A stretch of 64,000 nucleotides of DNA from an uncultured Eubacterium sp. (lineage in GTDB: Bacteria; Bacillota; Clostridia; Lachnospirales; Lachnospiraceae): contig CAKRFN010000002.1 of NCBI GenBank assembly GCA_934320655.1, positions 269,897 to 333,896 of the forward strand, given 5' to 3'. The notes beneath the pieces are model-generated. The model saw nothing but the letters and a program-made list of their open reading frames with translations, did not search any database and was not told the origin of the DNA. Each line of letters opens with the position of its first letter. Position 1 is the first letter of the stretch. Positions 9,031-18,900 of the stretch are shown here, piece after piece. A program made the translations under genes and the position numbers.

Positions 9031-10653
9031 TCAGATATGATCGAGCAGACCGCTGATCCCTTCCCGTTCATAAATGCCTTTGTAATAAGCGACTTCCTCA
9101 CCGATCACCTGATCGATCACCCGCATGCCGAGCAGCTCTACCGGTGCCTGATCGTCAGTCATAATGTAGTTTCCCGCTACATGCTGCTCACAGTTATCGG
9201 CGACCTTCGTCAGCAGCTCCCGCAGCTGTTCGTTCTCAACCGATGCCGTCTGTGCGGTCAGTGTCTCTAACATCTGCGGATCGTTCGATGCAAACAGCTC
9301 ACGGTTCGTCGAGCCCTTGACATCGACCGTGTAAACGGTATCAAACACCGACGCGATCGTATCCGAGAGGTACTGATTGATGTTTCCCTCCCCACTGCCG
9401 CGCATATTCATATTGACGACCATCACACCGTTTTCATTCAGGTGTTCCCGCACCAACGTAAAAAATTCCGTTGACGACATCTGGAACGGAATCGTAATAT
9501 CCTGATAGGCATCGACCATGATCACATCATATTTCTCATCCGATGCATTCAAAAAAGCCCTGCCGTCATAAGTTGTGACCTTCACATCCTCCGGCAGAGA
9601 AAAATATTGTCTGGAAAGCTGCGTGATCTTCTCATCGATCTCCACACCCTCCACATTCATATCGCCGAGATACCTCCGGCACTGTGTCGCATACGTTCCC
9701 GTACCCATGCCCAAAATCAGCACATCCATATCCGACACCTGCTTATCCGGCACCATGAGCGGTGCCGCCATCGCATAATCATAATACATGCCGGTCAGAT
9801 CTTCATCCTTCATATAGACCGACTGCACACCAAAAAGCACATTCGTCGATAAAATCACGCGCTTATCATTTTGTGAGACCTGGAGATAATTATAAATAGA
9901 CTCGCCCTCATAGGTCAGATCCTTCTGCCAGAACGCAAACGAATCTGAATAGCCGAGCCCGCAGCACAGCACAAAGATCAATACTACCGCAACTACCTTC
10001 TTTTTCCCAGCCTTTTTACTGATAAAATAGACCGCCGCGAGCACGATCAGAATACCGGAAAAAATCAGAAACGTGATCGACGTACCGACCGCCGGGATCG
10101 TCACAAACGTCGGCACAAACGTTCCAATGATACTGCCGATCGTGTTGAACGCTCCGAGCGTACCTACGGTTCTGCCGCTGTCGTCAAGGCTGTCCACCGA
10201 ATATTTTGCCAGTGACGGTGTGACGGTGCCGAGCAGGAACAGCGGAAATACAAAGATCACCATACACGCGCAAAACGCCGCGATAATGAGGAAATTATTG
10301 CTGATCGTAAAGATCAGCAGCGCCGAGATGCCGAGCACGATATATTTTCCGACAACCGGAATCAGCGCGATCCAGATCGCCGCGATCAGTATTCTGCCGT
10401 AAAGCCGGTCGGGATCGGGGGATTTGTCCGCACTCTTGCCGCCGTAGATATTGCCGAGTGCCATCGCGATCATGATCGTTCCGATAATGATTGTCCACAC
10501 GATCTGTGAGGAACTAAAATAAGGCGCCAGCAACCTGCTCGCGCCCAGCTCGACCGCCATAACCGACATTCCCGCAAAAAATTCCGTCAGATACAAAAAC
10601 AGTTTATTTTTTATCATGCCTTCCGCCTGGATATGAGTTCCGTCTTTATTCAC
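9031..10653 (-). CDS. Membrane-fused spermidine-synthase-like protein
   Basis: Two-part protein: about 6-7 membrane helices (residues 15-215; FFAGMSVMAVELGASRLLAP is typical of the fused MFS/spermidine synthase family) followed by a Rossmann aminopropyltransferase/methyltransferase domain with the SAM loop GMGTGTYATQCRR, the acidic GVEID end of strand 2 and the MVDAYQD motif of polyamine synthases. An in-frame ATG exists at 10671, but GTG at 10653 has AGGAGA 7 nt upstream and is preferred, giving about 540 residues. Members of this family are widespread but poorly characterised; polyamine synthesis at the membrane is inferred, not known. It is separated from the hybrid kinase gene by only 26 bp and may be co-transcribed with it. 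Confidence 0.82.
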   Translation of the reverse strand: MNKDGTHIQAEGMIKNKLFLYLTEFFAGMSVMAVELGASRLLAPYFSSSQIVWTIIIGTIMIAMALGNIYGGKSADKSPDPDRLYGRILIAAIWIALIPVVGKYIVLGISALLIFTISNNFLIIAAFCACMVIFVFPLFLLGTVTPSLAKYSVDSLDDSGRTVGTLGAFNTIGSIIGTFVPTFVTIPAVGTSITFLIFSGILIVLAAVYFISKKAGKKKVVAVVLIFVLCCGLGYSDSFAFWQKDLTYEGESIYNYLQVSQNDKRVILSTNVLFGVQSVYMKDEDLTGMYYDYAMAAPLMVPDKQVSDMDVLILGMGTGTYATQCRRYLGDMNVEGVEIDEKITQLSRQYFSLPEDVKVTTYDGRAFLNASDEKYDVIMVDAYQDITIPFQMSSTEFFTLVREHLNENGVMVVNMNMRGSGEGNINQYLSDTIASVFDTVYTVDVKGSTNRELFASNDPQMLETLTAQTASVENEQLRELLTKVADNCEQHVAGNYIMTDDQAPVELLGMRVIDQVIGEEVAYYKGIYEREGISGLLDHI

Positions 10654-10715
10654 TTCTCTGTCTCCTATCATAATTCATAAAAATCTGTCCGTGCAAACAC
10701 ACTACACTGTTTTTT

Positions 10716-10744
10716 ATCATAGCATCTTATACAAAGCAAGTCAA
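10716..10744 (-). promoter_or_regulatory. Promoter of the spermidine-synthase-like gene
   Basis: Minus strand -35 TTGACT (10739-10744), 17-nt spacer, -10 TATGAT (10716-10721). Only one base of each hexamer differs from consensus. It lies about 60 bp before the gene start. Confidence 0.75.
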
Positions 10745-10780
10745 TTCACGCGGCTGATTGATTACATACGCAGTAACCCG

Positions 10781-10809
10781 TAGACGACCGTCTCTGGCTG
10801 TGTTATACT
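10781..10809 (+). promoter_or_regulatory. Probable promoter of yitT-like gene
   Basis: -35 TAGACG (10781-10786), 17-nt spacer, -10 TATACT (10804-10809), 28 bp before the start codon. The -35 is weak, the -10 is good. Confidence 0.6.
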
Positions 10810-10837
10810 GAGAAAAAATCAGAAAGGAGTACCAATT

Positions 10838-11716
10838 ATGTTTCAGTCATTAGAATCCAGACATCCGAAATTTTATCAGGCTTTCCGCCTGTTTGTCGTT
10901 ATTTTTGCATCCGTGTTCTATGCGTGGAACCTGCGCTGCTTCGCCAAGACTGCCGGTCTGTTTCCGGGCGGTTTTTCCGGACTGTCACTGCTGTTGCAGA
11001 AGATCTTTCTGGACTATCTGCACATTTCCATTCCGTTCTCCGCGTTCAATATCCTGCTGAACCTCGTGCCGACTTACATCGCTTTTAAATATATCGGCAA
11101 GCGGTTCACCTGCTACTCGATCATCGTCATCGTCCTGTCGAGTTTTTTTGTGGATATCCTCCCGCCGTACCTGTTTACGAAGGATATCCTGCTTATCAGC
11201 GTATTCGGCGGTATTTTGAACGGATTTGCGATCAGTCTGTGCCTGAACGTCGGCGCGACAACGGGCGGCACGGATTTTATCAGCATCTTTTTCTCCCATC
11301 AGAAGGGCATTGATGCATGGAACTATATTCTGCTCGGAAACGTGCTCATGCTCGTGCTCGCCGGTGCACTGTTCGGCTGGTCGATCGCGCTCTACTCGAT
11401 CATCTACCAGTTCTGTAGCACGCAGGTGATCCAGTTTTTATACAAGCGCTACCAGAAGCAGACGCTGTTTATTATCTCGGACAAGTCCAACGAGGTCTAT
11501 CTGGCGATCCGCGAGCTGACGAACCACGATGCCACGCTTTTTCACGGCATTGGCTGCTATGAACAAAAAGAGCGCACGCTGATCTACTCGGTCATCAACT
11601 CCGAGGCGAAGCGTGAGCTCATTCCGCTCATCCGTTCGATCGATCCGCACGCATTTATCAATGTCGTAAAGACCGAGGAGCTCGACGGACGTTTTCACGA
11701 TATTCCGCACGACTAA
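10838..11716 (+). CDS. YitT family membrane protein (DUF161 + DUF2179)
   Basis: 292 residues, the usual length. The N-terminal membrane part has about five or six helices and contains the family motifs GLFPGGFSGLSLLLQ and GATTGGTDFISIFFSH. The C-terminal soluble DUF2179 domain starts near residue 205 (QTLFIISDKSNEVYLAI) and ends DPHAFINVVKTEELDGRF. Function of the family is not established. The GAAAGGAG site fits the ATG. Its stop codon abuts the broken end of the PAP2 gene on the other strand. Confidence 0.9.
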   Translation: MFQSLESRHPKFYQAFRLFVVIFASVFYAWNLRCFAKTAGLFPGGFSGLSLLLQKIFLDYLHISIPFSAFNILLNLVPTYIAFKYIGKRFTCYSIIVIVLSSFFVDILPPYLFTKDILLISVFGGILNGFAISLCLNVGATTGGTDFISIFFSHQKGIDAWNYILLGNVLMLVLAGALFGWSIALYSIIYQFCSTQVIQFLYKRYQKQTLFIISDKSNEVYLAIRELTNHDATLFHGIGCYEQKERTLIYSVINSEAKRELIPLIRSIDPHAFINVVKTEELDGRFHDIPHD

Positions 11717-12037
11717 TCCTGCCGCCGTATGTCCGGACGGGAACGAAAAGTCATGCGGTCTTGCGATCAACAGCTCTACCGCCTGATTGACATCGCAGGG
11801 ACGGATACGCCCAACCAGATGCTTTAATAACACATTGCACAGCAGTACATCCACACACAGCGCACCCGCCAGCAGGATACCGCTCTTTCTTGTCTTCGGG
11901 ATCAAAATCAATACAACCGTCAGCACAATCCATATGTTACCCGCATCACCGAGCCGCGTGATCACACACATGATCCGGTCACCGGCTGGGGTGTGGATTG
12001 TCTGGATCAGATCCAGCAACTGTAGTTCCAGTTTCAT
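11438..12037 (-). pseudogene. PAP2-family phosphatase, 3' truncated at the yitT stop codon
   Basis: From ATG 12037 (AGGTAG site) the frame gives a PAP2/undecaprenyl-diphosphatase-like protein: membrane helices, motif 1 KHLVGRIRP (K-x6-RP) and motif 2 FPSGHT. Homology stops at SGHTAA (about base 11717), one base beyond the yitT stop (11714-11716). From there the frame runs 280 bases antisense to yitT until a chance stop at 11438. Motif 3 (SR-x5-H-x3-D), which carries the catalytic His, is absent, so the enzyme should be dead. It follows the EamA gene after 44 bp in the same direction. A deletion that removed the end of this gene and everything up to the yitT stop is the simplest explanation. 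Confidence 0.8.
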
Positions 12038-12081
12038 TTGTTCTACCTCGATTCTTCACTTATCATATCCGTAATTTCAGG

Positions 12082-12951
12082 TCAGATCAACGCCAGCAGC
12101 ACCGTTCCGCAGACGATCGCTACCAACCCCGCCAGCGCTTTTTTCGTCAGCTTCTCGTGGAATACGATCCATGAGAATGCGATTGTCACGAGGATACTCA
12201 GCTTGTCGATCGGCGCTACGACACTCGCCGGTCCGTCCTGCAGTGCCCGGTAATAGCACATCCATGATGCGCCCGTCGCAAAGCCCGACAGCACGATAAA
12301 TCCCAGCTCCTTTTTTTCGATGGATGCCACTTCCGCCTGCTTGCCACGGACAACGACCATCATCCATGCCATGACAAGTACGACGATCGTCCGGATCGCC
12401 GTGCCGAGATTCGAATCGACTCCCTGAATACCGATTTTTCCGAGAATCGAAGTCAGGCTGGCAAATACCGCCGAGAGCACCGCATAGATCAGCCAGCTTC
12501 CCTTCGTCTGCTTTTTGGCATCATCCGTCTCCTCCTTGCGCGTGATCATGAGCATCGTACCCACGCCGATCAGCACGATAGCAACCGCCTTGCCCACGCT
12601 CAGCCCCTCATGCAGGAAAATCAATGCCAGCAGGATGGTAAGCACCGTGCTCGATTTGTCGATCGGCACGACCTTGTTCACATCGCCCTTTTGCAGCGCA
12701 TGAAAATAACACAGCCACGACGCGCCGGTCGCAAGCCCCGACAGCACCAGAAACAACAGCGTCTTACCCGAAATCTGCGTGATGCCGCTGAATGTGCCGG
12801 TCATGGCGACCATCACCCATGAAAACACCAGTACCACGATCGTCCGGATCGCTGTCGCCACATCGGAATCCGTCTTACGGATGCCGCATTTTGCCAGAAT
12901 GGTTGTGATTCCCGCAAAGAAAGAAGAACCTATCGCATACAATATCCACAT
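12082..12951 (-). CDS. EamA/DMT family transporter
   Basis: 289-residue, ten-helix transporter made of two EamA repeats. The duplicated motifs are easy to see: GLATGASWLCYFHALQKGDV in the first half and GFATGASWMCYYRALQDGPA in the second, each followed by a PIDK/LS segment. Drug/metabolite transporters of this type export amino acids, nucleobases or similar small molecules; the substrate here cannot be told. A GGGGAG site lies before the ATG. The truncated PAP2 gene lies downstream on the same strand. Confidence 0.88.
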   Translation of the reverse strand: MWILYAIGSSFFAGITTILAKCGIRKTDSDVATAIRTIVVLVFSWVMVAMTGTFSGITQISGKTLLFLVLSGLATGASWLCYFHALQKGDVNKVVPIDKSSTVLTILLALIFLHEGLSVGKAVAIVLIGVGTMLMITRKEETDDAKKQTKGSWLIYAVLSAVFASLTSILGKIGIQGVDSNLGTAIRTIVVLVMAWMMVVVRGKQAEVASIEKKELGFIVLSGFATGASWMCYYRALQDGPASVVAPIDKLSILVTIAFSWIVFHEKLTKKALAGLVAIVCGTVLLALI

Positions 12952-13018
12952 CTTTTGTCATCTCCCCCTATTTATTCAACCGGTAGCCCGCACCCCATTG
13001 CGTCACGTACTCTAAATA

Positions 13019-13050
13019 AGCCGATCATGGACATCCATCCACGACCGGCT
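13019..13050 (-). terminator. Hairpin downstream of the small exporter gene
   Basis: On the minus strand AGCCGGTCGTGGA pairs with TCCATGATCGGCT (13-bp stem with two G-U pairs, 6-nt loop) 20 bp after the stop at 13070. The following TATTTA is a weak U-tract, so it may be an inefficient terminator or an mRNA-stabilising stem. Confidence 0.5.
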
Positions 13051-13069
13051 CCTGATTCTCTCATTATAA

Positions 13070-13540
13070 TTACGATAACAGCACACCAAACACACCGAAG
13101 CTCGCGATCATCATGATCACTCCGGCGAGCAGCACGCCGCACATCACGGCTAATACACTGGATTTAAAATCCATATCGAGAATGCTCGCGGCGAGCGTTC
13201 CCGTCCACGCGCCTGTTCCCGGCAACGGAACACCGACAAACAGCATGAGCGCGATAAAAAGCCCTCTGCCCGCTTTCTCCTGCAATTTCTGTCCACCGGA
13301 CTCTCCTTTTGCGAGACACCAGCTAAAGAACCCGCCGATGAGCGGTTTGTCTGCACCCCATTCGAGCACTTTGCGCGCGAACAGATAAATGAACGGAACC
13401 GGCAGCATATTTCCGATAATACTGACCACATAGCTCCATCCGATCGGCAGTCCGAGCCCCTGCGAGATCGGAATCGCGCCTCGCAGCTCAATAATCGGCA
13501 CCATCGATACAAAGAAAACCCATAAATATTTTTTCAGCAT
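13070..13540 (-). CDS. COG2426-type small multidrug export protein (PF06695-like)
   Basis: Membrane protein of 156 residues with four to five helices and the family's conserved stretches MVPIIELRGAIPISQGLG, GNMLPVPFIYLFAR and LFVGVPLPGTGAWTGTLAA. The name 'small multidrug export' is historical; transport activity is hardly tested. An ATG at 13558 opens the frame, but ATG 13540 has GGAG 7 nt before it and overlaps the hisC stop by 7 bases (ATGCTGA), a typical coupled arrangement. It is the last gene of the aminotransferase-hisC operon. Confidence 0.85.
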   Translation of the reverse strand: MLKKYLWVFFVSMVPIIELRGAIPISQGLGLPIGWSYVVSIIGNMLPVPFIYLFARKVLEWGADKPLIGGFFSWCLAKGESGGQKLQEKAGRGLFIALMLFVGVPLPGTGAWTGTLAASILDMDFKSSVLAVMCGVLLAGVIMMIASFGVFGVLLS

Positions 13541-14589
13541 ATATACTCCTTCAGACATGCAATCAGACGATCCATCTCGGCATCTGTTCCGACCGTCACA
13601 CGCAGCATATTATCGATGCGCGGCTTATCAAAATAGCGCACATAGATATTCTTTTCACGCAGCATCGCAAACAGCTCCCTTGCAGCGACCTTCGGATGGC
13701 TGATAAAGAGGAAATTGCTCTTAGAATCGGGTATCGTAAATCCGAGCTCCCGCAGTTCGCCCTTCACGCGCTCCCTCGTCGCGATGATCTTTTTTAGTGT
13801 CTCCTGAAAATAAGACTCATCCGACAATGCCGCAGCTCCGGTCACGAGTGTCAACTGATCCATCGTGTAGGAATTAAACGAATATTTGACATCGTTTAAA
13901 TATTTGATCAGCCGCTCACAGCCAAATACATAACCGATCCGCGCTCCTGCCATCGAACGTGACTTCGAAAACGTCTGCACAACGAGCAGATTGTCGTAGG
14001 TTTCGATCAGCGGCAGTGCACTCACTCCGCCAAAATCAATATATGCCTCATCCACAATACATATGACATCCGGATTGTGTGCGACAATATCCTCAATCTG
14101 CGCCAGATCCATGAGCACGCCGGTCGGCGCATTCGGATTGGGGAAGATCACACCGCCGTTTTCCTTATAATAATCCTCCTTGCGGATGCGCAACTGGTCG
14201 TCTAACGGCTGCACCTCATACGGAATGCGGAACACATCCGCCCACACATCATAAAAGGAATATGTGATATCCGGAAACAGAATCGGTTTTTTCGAATTGA
14301 AAAACGTCAGAAAACACATCGCCAGCACATCATCGCTGCCCACACCGACAAATACCTGTGAGGGCTTGAGCTGATAGCGCTCTGCGAGCGCGTTGACGAG
14401 CGCCCCCGCAGTCGGATCCGGATACAGGCGCAGACGATCCTCATCAAAGTTTCGGATCGCCTCAGCGACCTTTGGCGACGGCGGATACGGATTTTCGTTT
14501 GTATTAAGTTTGATCATGCCCGGCTCATTCGGCTGTTCACCCGGTGTATAGGGCACGACCCGTCTTACATTTTCTTCCCAGTTTCCCAT
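13534..14589 (-). CDS. hisC: Histidinol-phosphate aminotransferase
   Basis: Class I/II PLP aminotransferase of 351 residues converting imidazole-acetol phosphate and glutamate to histidinol phosphate. The N-terminus (KLNTNENPYPPSPKV) and DPTAGALVNALA are the HisC signatures; the PLP lysine is in TFSKSRSMAGARIG (about residue 211). No other his genes are nearby, so a broader aromatic or amino-acid transaminase role is possible, as for other orphan HisC proteins. The start overlaps its ribosome site with the upstream gene's stop (TTAGGAG, 8-bp gap), so it is translated in one operon with the preceding aminotransferase. Confidence 0.88.
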   Translation of the reverse strand: MGNWEENVRRVVPYTPGEQPNEPGMIKLNTNENPYPPSPKVAEAIRNFDEDRLRLYPDPTAGALVNALAERYQLKPSQVFVGVGSDDVLAMCFLTFFNSKKPILFPDITYSFYDVWADVFRIPYEVQPLDDQLRIRKEDYYKENGGVIFPNPNAPTGVLMDLAQIEDIVAHNPDVICIVDEAYIDFGGVSALPLIETYDNLLVVQTFSKSRSMAGARIGYVFGCERLIKYLNDVKYSFNSYTMDQLTLVTGAAALSDESYFQETLKKIIATRERVKGELRELGFTIPDSKSNFLFISHPKVAARELFAMLREKNIYVRYFDKPRIDNMLRVTVGTDAEMDRLIACLKEYIC

Positions 14590-14597
14590 CTCTACTC

Positions 14598-15788
14598 CTA
14601 ACGCAGTCCCATGTCGGCTGCCAACTGCTCAAATGCAGGCATTGACCGGCAGATTTTTTCATAAGAGGTACAATAAGCGATACGCACATAGCCGGGGCAT
14701 GCAAATGCAGAACCCTTGACAAATAAAATGTGATGCTTCTTCGCTGCCTGTACGAATGCTTCTTCATCAGCAACCGGCGATTTTACCCACAGATAGAACG
14801 CGCCCTGCGGCTTGATGCAGGTGAATCCAAGTTTGGTGAGCTCACTATAGAGATACTCACGGTTCTTGTCATAATATGCCACATCGGTTTTCTCATCAAG
14901 ACACTTTGCGACTGCCTTCTGGATCAGTGAAGGTGCATTGACAAAGCCGAGCTGTCTGTTTGAAATCTCGATACCGCTCTGTACATCCTCCGCGTCGGTC
15001 ACTTCGTTCGGAACAACAACATATCCGATACGCTCTCCCGGCAGGGACAGTGACTTACTGAAGGAATAGCCGACGATCGTGTTGTGATAGAAGCCTGTGA
15101 GGAAACGCACCGGCGCTCCATCATAGACGAGCTCACGATAAGGCTCATCAGAGATCAGATAGATCTCATGTCCGTACTCCTTCTCTTTTTTCGAAAGGAT
15201 CTCTCCGAGCTGCGTCATGGTCTCATCACTGTAGATGACACCGGTCGGATTGTTCGGGGTGTTGATGATGACTGCCTTTGTCTTGTCTGTGATCTTCTTC
15301 TCGAAATCAACGAGATCCGGCTGGAAATTCTCCAGATCCGGAGCTACCTCTACGATCACTCCGCCAAAGTTGCCCGCATAAGCGCGGTACTCACCGAAAT
15401 ACGGTGCGAACACGATAACCTCATCACCCGGATCAAGCAGCGTTTTCAAAATAATATTCAGTCCACCGGCTGCTCCGACCGTCATAATAATGTTTTTAAA
15501 TGTAAAATCCGTGCCAAAGCGCTCATTCAGATTGTCAGCGATGGCGGTACGCACATCCGGATAACCTGCGTTTGCCATATAGCCGTGCAGCTCCATCGAA
15601 TCCAAGCCATCGACCGCATCCTTGATCGCCTGATTGACACTCGCGGGTGCAGGTGTCGCCGGATTGCCAAGTGAAAAATCATAGACGTTCTCAGCACCGA
15701 TCTTCTCTGCCATCTCCTTGCCCTCGTTGAACATCGCACGGATCACGGAATTACCCTTGAGTGCGACCTGAATATTTTTTGATAACAT
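14598..15788 (-). CDS. PLP-dependent aminotransferase, aspartate aminotransferase-like
   Basis: 396-residue class I/II aminotransferase. Visible motifs: GNPATPAPASVNQA at the N-terminus, NTPNNPTGVIYS (cofactor/substrate contact), ISDEPYRELVYDG (Asp-Tyr pair with PLP) and YSFSKSLSLPGERIGYV with the Schiff-base lysine (about residue 234). Typical of the AspB/aspartate or alanine transaminase-like group; exact specificity cannot be read. AGGAGG precedes the ATG. First gene of a three-gene operon with hisC and the small exporter. Confidence 0.88.
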   Translation of the reverse strand: MLSKNIQVALKGNSVIRAMFNEGKEMAEKIGAENVYDFSLGNPATPAPASVNQAIKDAVDGLDSMELHGYMANAGYPDVRTAIADNLNERFGTDFTFKNIIMTVGAAGGLNIILKTLLDPGDEVIVFAPYFGEYRAYAGNFGGVIVEVAPDLENFQPDLVDFEKKITDKTKAVIINTPNNPTGVIYSDETMTQLGEILSKKEKEYGHEIYLISDEPYRELVYDGAPVRFLTGFYHNTIVGYSFSKSLSLPGERIGYVVVPNEVTDAEDVQSGIEISNRQLGFVNAPSLIQKAVAKCLDEKTDVAYYDKNREYLYSELTKLGFTCIKPQGAFYLWVKSPVADEEAFVQAAKKHHILFVKGSAFACPGYVRIAYCTSYEKICRSMPAFEQLAADMGLR

Positions 15789-15875
15789 CTCTCTTCCTCC
15801 TGTATTCTAAAATTGTTTTCTATCATACCTGCAAAACCTGCCATCAGCAGCTTCTTCGGATGTATGCAATGAAAT

Positions 15876-15905
15876 AAGGCGGATTCACGCACGCGAACCC
15901 GCCTT
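15876..15905 (-). terminator. Terminator of the lactose operon
   Basis: Minus-strand stem AAGGCGG (15899-15905) / CCGCCTT (15876-15882), with inner GTTCGCG/CGTGAAT pairing, followed by TATTTC, about 50 bp downstream of the beta-galactosidase stop. Confidence 0.75.
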
Positions 15906-15952
15906 TAGTTTACCCCATTACCGTGTAAATGTAAAGTATATCAAATGATTCC

Positions 15953-18900
15953 TTAGATTCCCTTCATTTCAAAGGTAAATTCCATTTTTTCGCTCACATC
16001 GATCAGATACTCCGGATGTGTCATAGAGCCCCAGCTATCGTCTCCCGCAATACCCATCTGCGCCGCAGCCACACGGAGCACCGTGTAATGTACCGGCGGC
16101 AGCTCATACGGATGTGCCGCATTCTCGATCTCGTGGGGTGTATACGGCAGCGCGGAGAAATTCATTCCGTCGCCGCGCAGCAACAATCCTCTGCCGCGCT
16201 CATCCGTCACCTTCGCCCAGCGCACATCTGTCTTGTTTCCGCATTCCTGCGGGATCAGATATGCTGCCATGTTGTCTGCGACCTTATTCCGGTAGATGCC
16301 CAGCTTTGCGCCATGCTTGCGGTCTGCATATGTCTCTGCCGGTCCGTTTCCGTACCACTCGACATTGTCATAATCCGCATCGATCTTGAACATCACACCA
16401 AACTCCGGCATGTCACCCAGCTCCTTGACCGGATCATAGGTCAGCGTTGTGCGCACGGTTCCATCCGGGAATACCGTATGCTTTAGATCACAGCCCGCAG
16501 CCGGTGTCGTCGGCAGATCGTAATGGAAGCTCAGTGTCACATAGCCGTCACCTTCCTCCAGATCAAATCCGCTGTCTCCGCGGATATCCCGTCCCTTGTG
16601 TGTCAGATATTTGCTCGCAATCTTCCACTGTGCATAGCGGTAAGGCATGAGATTACCCATATCATTATCGGTCGGCGCGCGCCAGAAATTCGGTCTAGGG
16701 ATCGCCTTGATGTATTCCTTGCCACCGTACTGGTAAGAGCTCAGTCCACCCTCCAGTCTGGAGAACTGCACGCGGAAATCATCACCGATCACTCCGATCT
16801 CATAGTTACTGTGGATGACGCGCATCGTGCCTTCGTGTGTCTCCTTCGCTCCGTTCACCCAGAAAACACCCTGTCCGAATGCGACCTCATGACCTTTTTT
16901 CGCCCAACAGGTATCCTCCTTGAGCACGAATGATACCGTAATCACATACTCGCCCGGATCTTTTCCAAGCTCGGTCGGCAGATCAAAGCACTTCTCACTG
17001 AGCGGCTCCACAGCACAAGGCATGGAAGTCTCGGAAACAAAGTGTCCATCACGCTCCATGCGGATCACACAGTCAAACGTATCGGTGTTGACAAATAAGT
17101 TTTTGTTCTTTACCGTCATTTTTCCGGGCTTTACGTCCACGGAGATATTCTGATAGTTGAACTTGACCTCCTGCATCTTCGGTGAGGGAGCACGGTCACC
17201 GCCGTAGACGATACCGTTTCCGCTGAAATTGTAGTCCGAAGGACGGTCGTCAAAATCGCCGCCATACGCCTGAAAGGTCTTTCCGTAACGATCCTTTTTA
17301 CCGATCGTCTGATCGATATAGTCCCAGATAAATCCGCCCTGATACAACGGCTCACGGTCAGTCAGATCGGTGTATTTATGCATCGCTCCGCAGGAATTGC
17401 CCATCGCATGTGTGTATTCACAGAGCAGGAACGGCTTGCTGCGGTCTTTCTTCAAAAATTCCTCGACATCAGCCGCACTCGTATACATCTGTGACTCCAT
17501 GTCACTTGTATCATTGTAGCGGCGGTCACGCATGATGCCCTCATAGTGCACCAGCCGCGTCGGGTCGAGCCTGCGGAACTCCTCTGACATATGCCAGATC
17601 ACGCTGCCGCCGTGCGACTCGTTTCCGCATGACCAGATAACGACTGCCGGATGGTTTTTGTTACGCTCATAGTTCGCACGCACACGGTCAATGAGCAGCG
17701 GCTCCCACTCTGCATGGTCTCCGGGCAATGCTGCTGAATCTGGCTTTTTGCCACGGACGATCTCATCCCATGTTCCATGTGTCTCCATATTGGTCTCTGC
17801 CATCATATACAGACCGTAACGGTCGCACAGCTCATAGAGTGCCGCCCCATCGGGATAATGGCAGGTACGGACCGCATTGATATTATACTGTTTCATCGTC
17901 ACCACATCGGTGTGTGCCTCTTCATAGCCGATCGCGCGACCCTTTGTGCTCGAAAATTCATGGCGGTTGGCACCTTTAAATACGATACGTTTTCCGTTGA
18001 TGCACATCAGATTGTCAATCATCTCAAACCGGCGGAAACCGACATCCTGACGGATCACCTGTGTAACTGCACCATTTTCATCCAATACAGTCAAGGTCAG
18101 TAAATAGAGATTCGGCTGCTCCGCACTCCAAAGGTTCACGACCTGCTCCGGGAAGGAAACGACCGTCTCACTGCCGAGCGCTGCCTGTTGCTCCAATGAC
18201 AGACCAAAGCCCTCGAATCTGGCGCGGACACTGCCTGCACCCTCACCCTTGACCGTCACGCTGAGCGTACCTTTGCTGTAGCTGTCGTCGACAGCCGCAT
18301 CCACCTTATAGTCATAGATGCTCGCCTGCGGCACCAGATACAGATACACATCGCGGTAGATACCTGAGAAACGGAAAAAGTCCTGATCCTCACACCAACT
18401 GCCCGCACACCATTTATACACCTGTACTGCCAGCTTGTTCTCGCCGTCTGTCAGATACGGCGTCAGGTCAAACTCTGACGGGTCAAAGCTGTCCTCTGCA
18501 TATCCGACATAATGTCCGTTGAGCCAGAGTGCAAACGCACTCTCGACACCCTGGAACGAAATGCAGACGCGCTGTCCGTTCCACGCCTTCGGCAGTGTAA
18601 AATATTTCACATAGCTTGCGACCGGGTTAAACTCCTCAGGCAGTTCTCCGGTTGCCAGCTCCTGCCAGCCCTCCCACGGATACTGGATATTCGCATACTG
18701 CGGAATGTCATAGCCCTCCATCTGAATGTGCGCAGGCACACGGATCTCAGACCATGCACGGCAGTTAAACTCCGGTTTTTCAAAATCGGGGATCGCACTC
18801 GCCGGATTGACGGCATAGGCAAACTTCCAGATCCCGTTTAAGGACATCCGCAGCGAACTCTCCTTTTTATCTGCCTCTGCCTCTGTGGCATAAGCCACAA

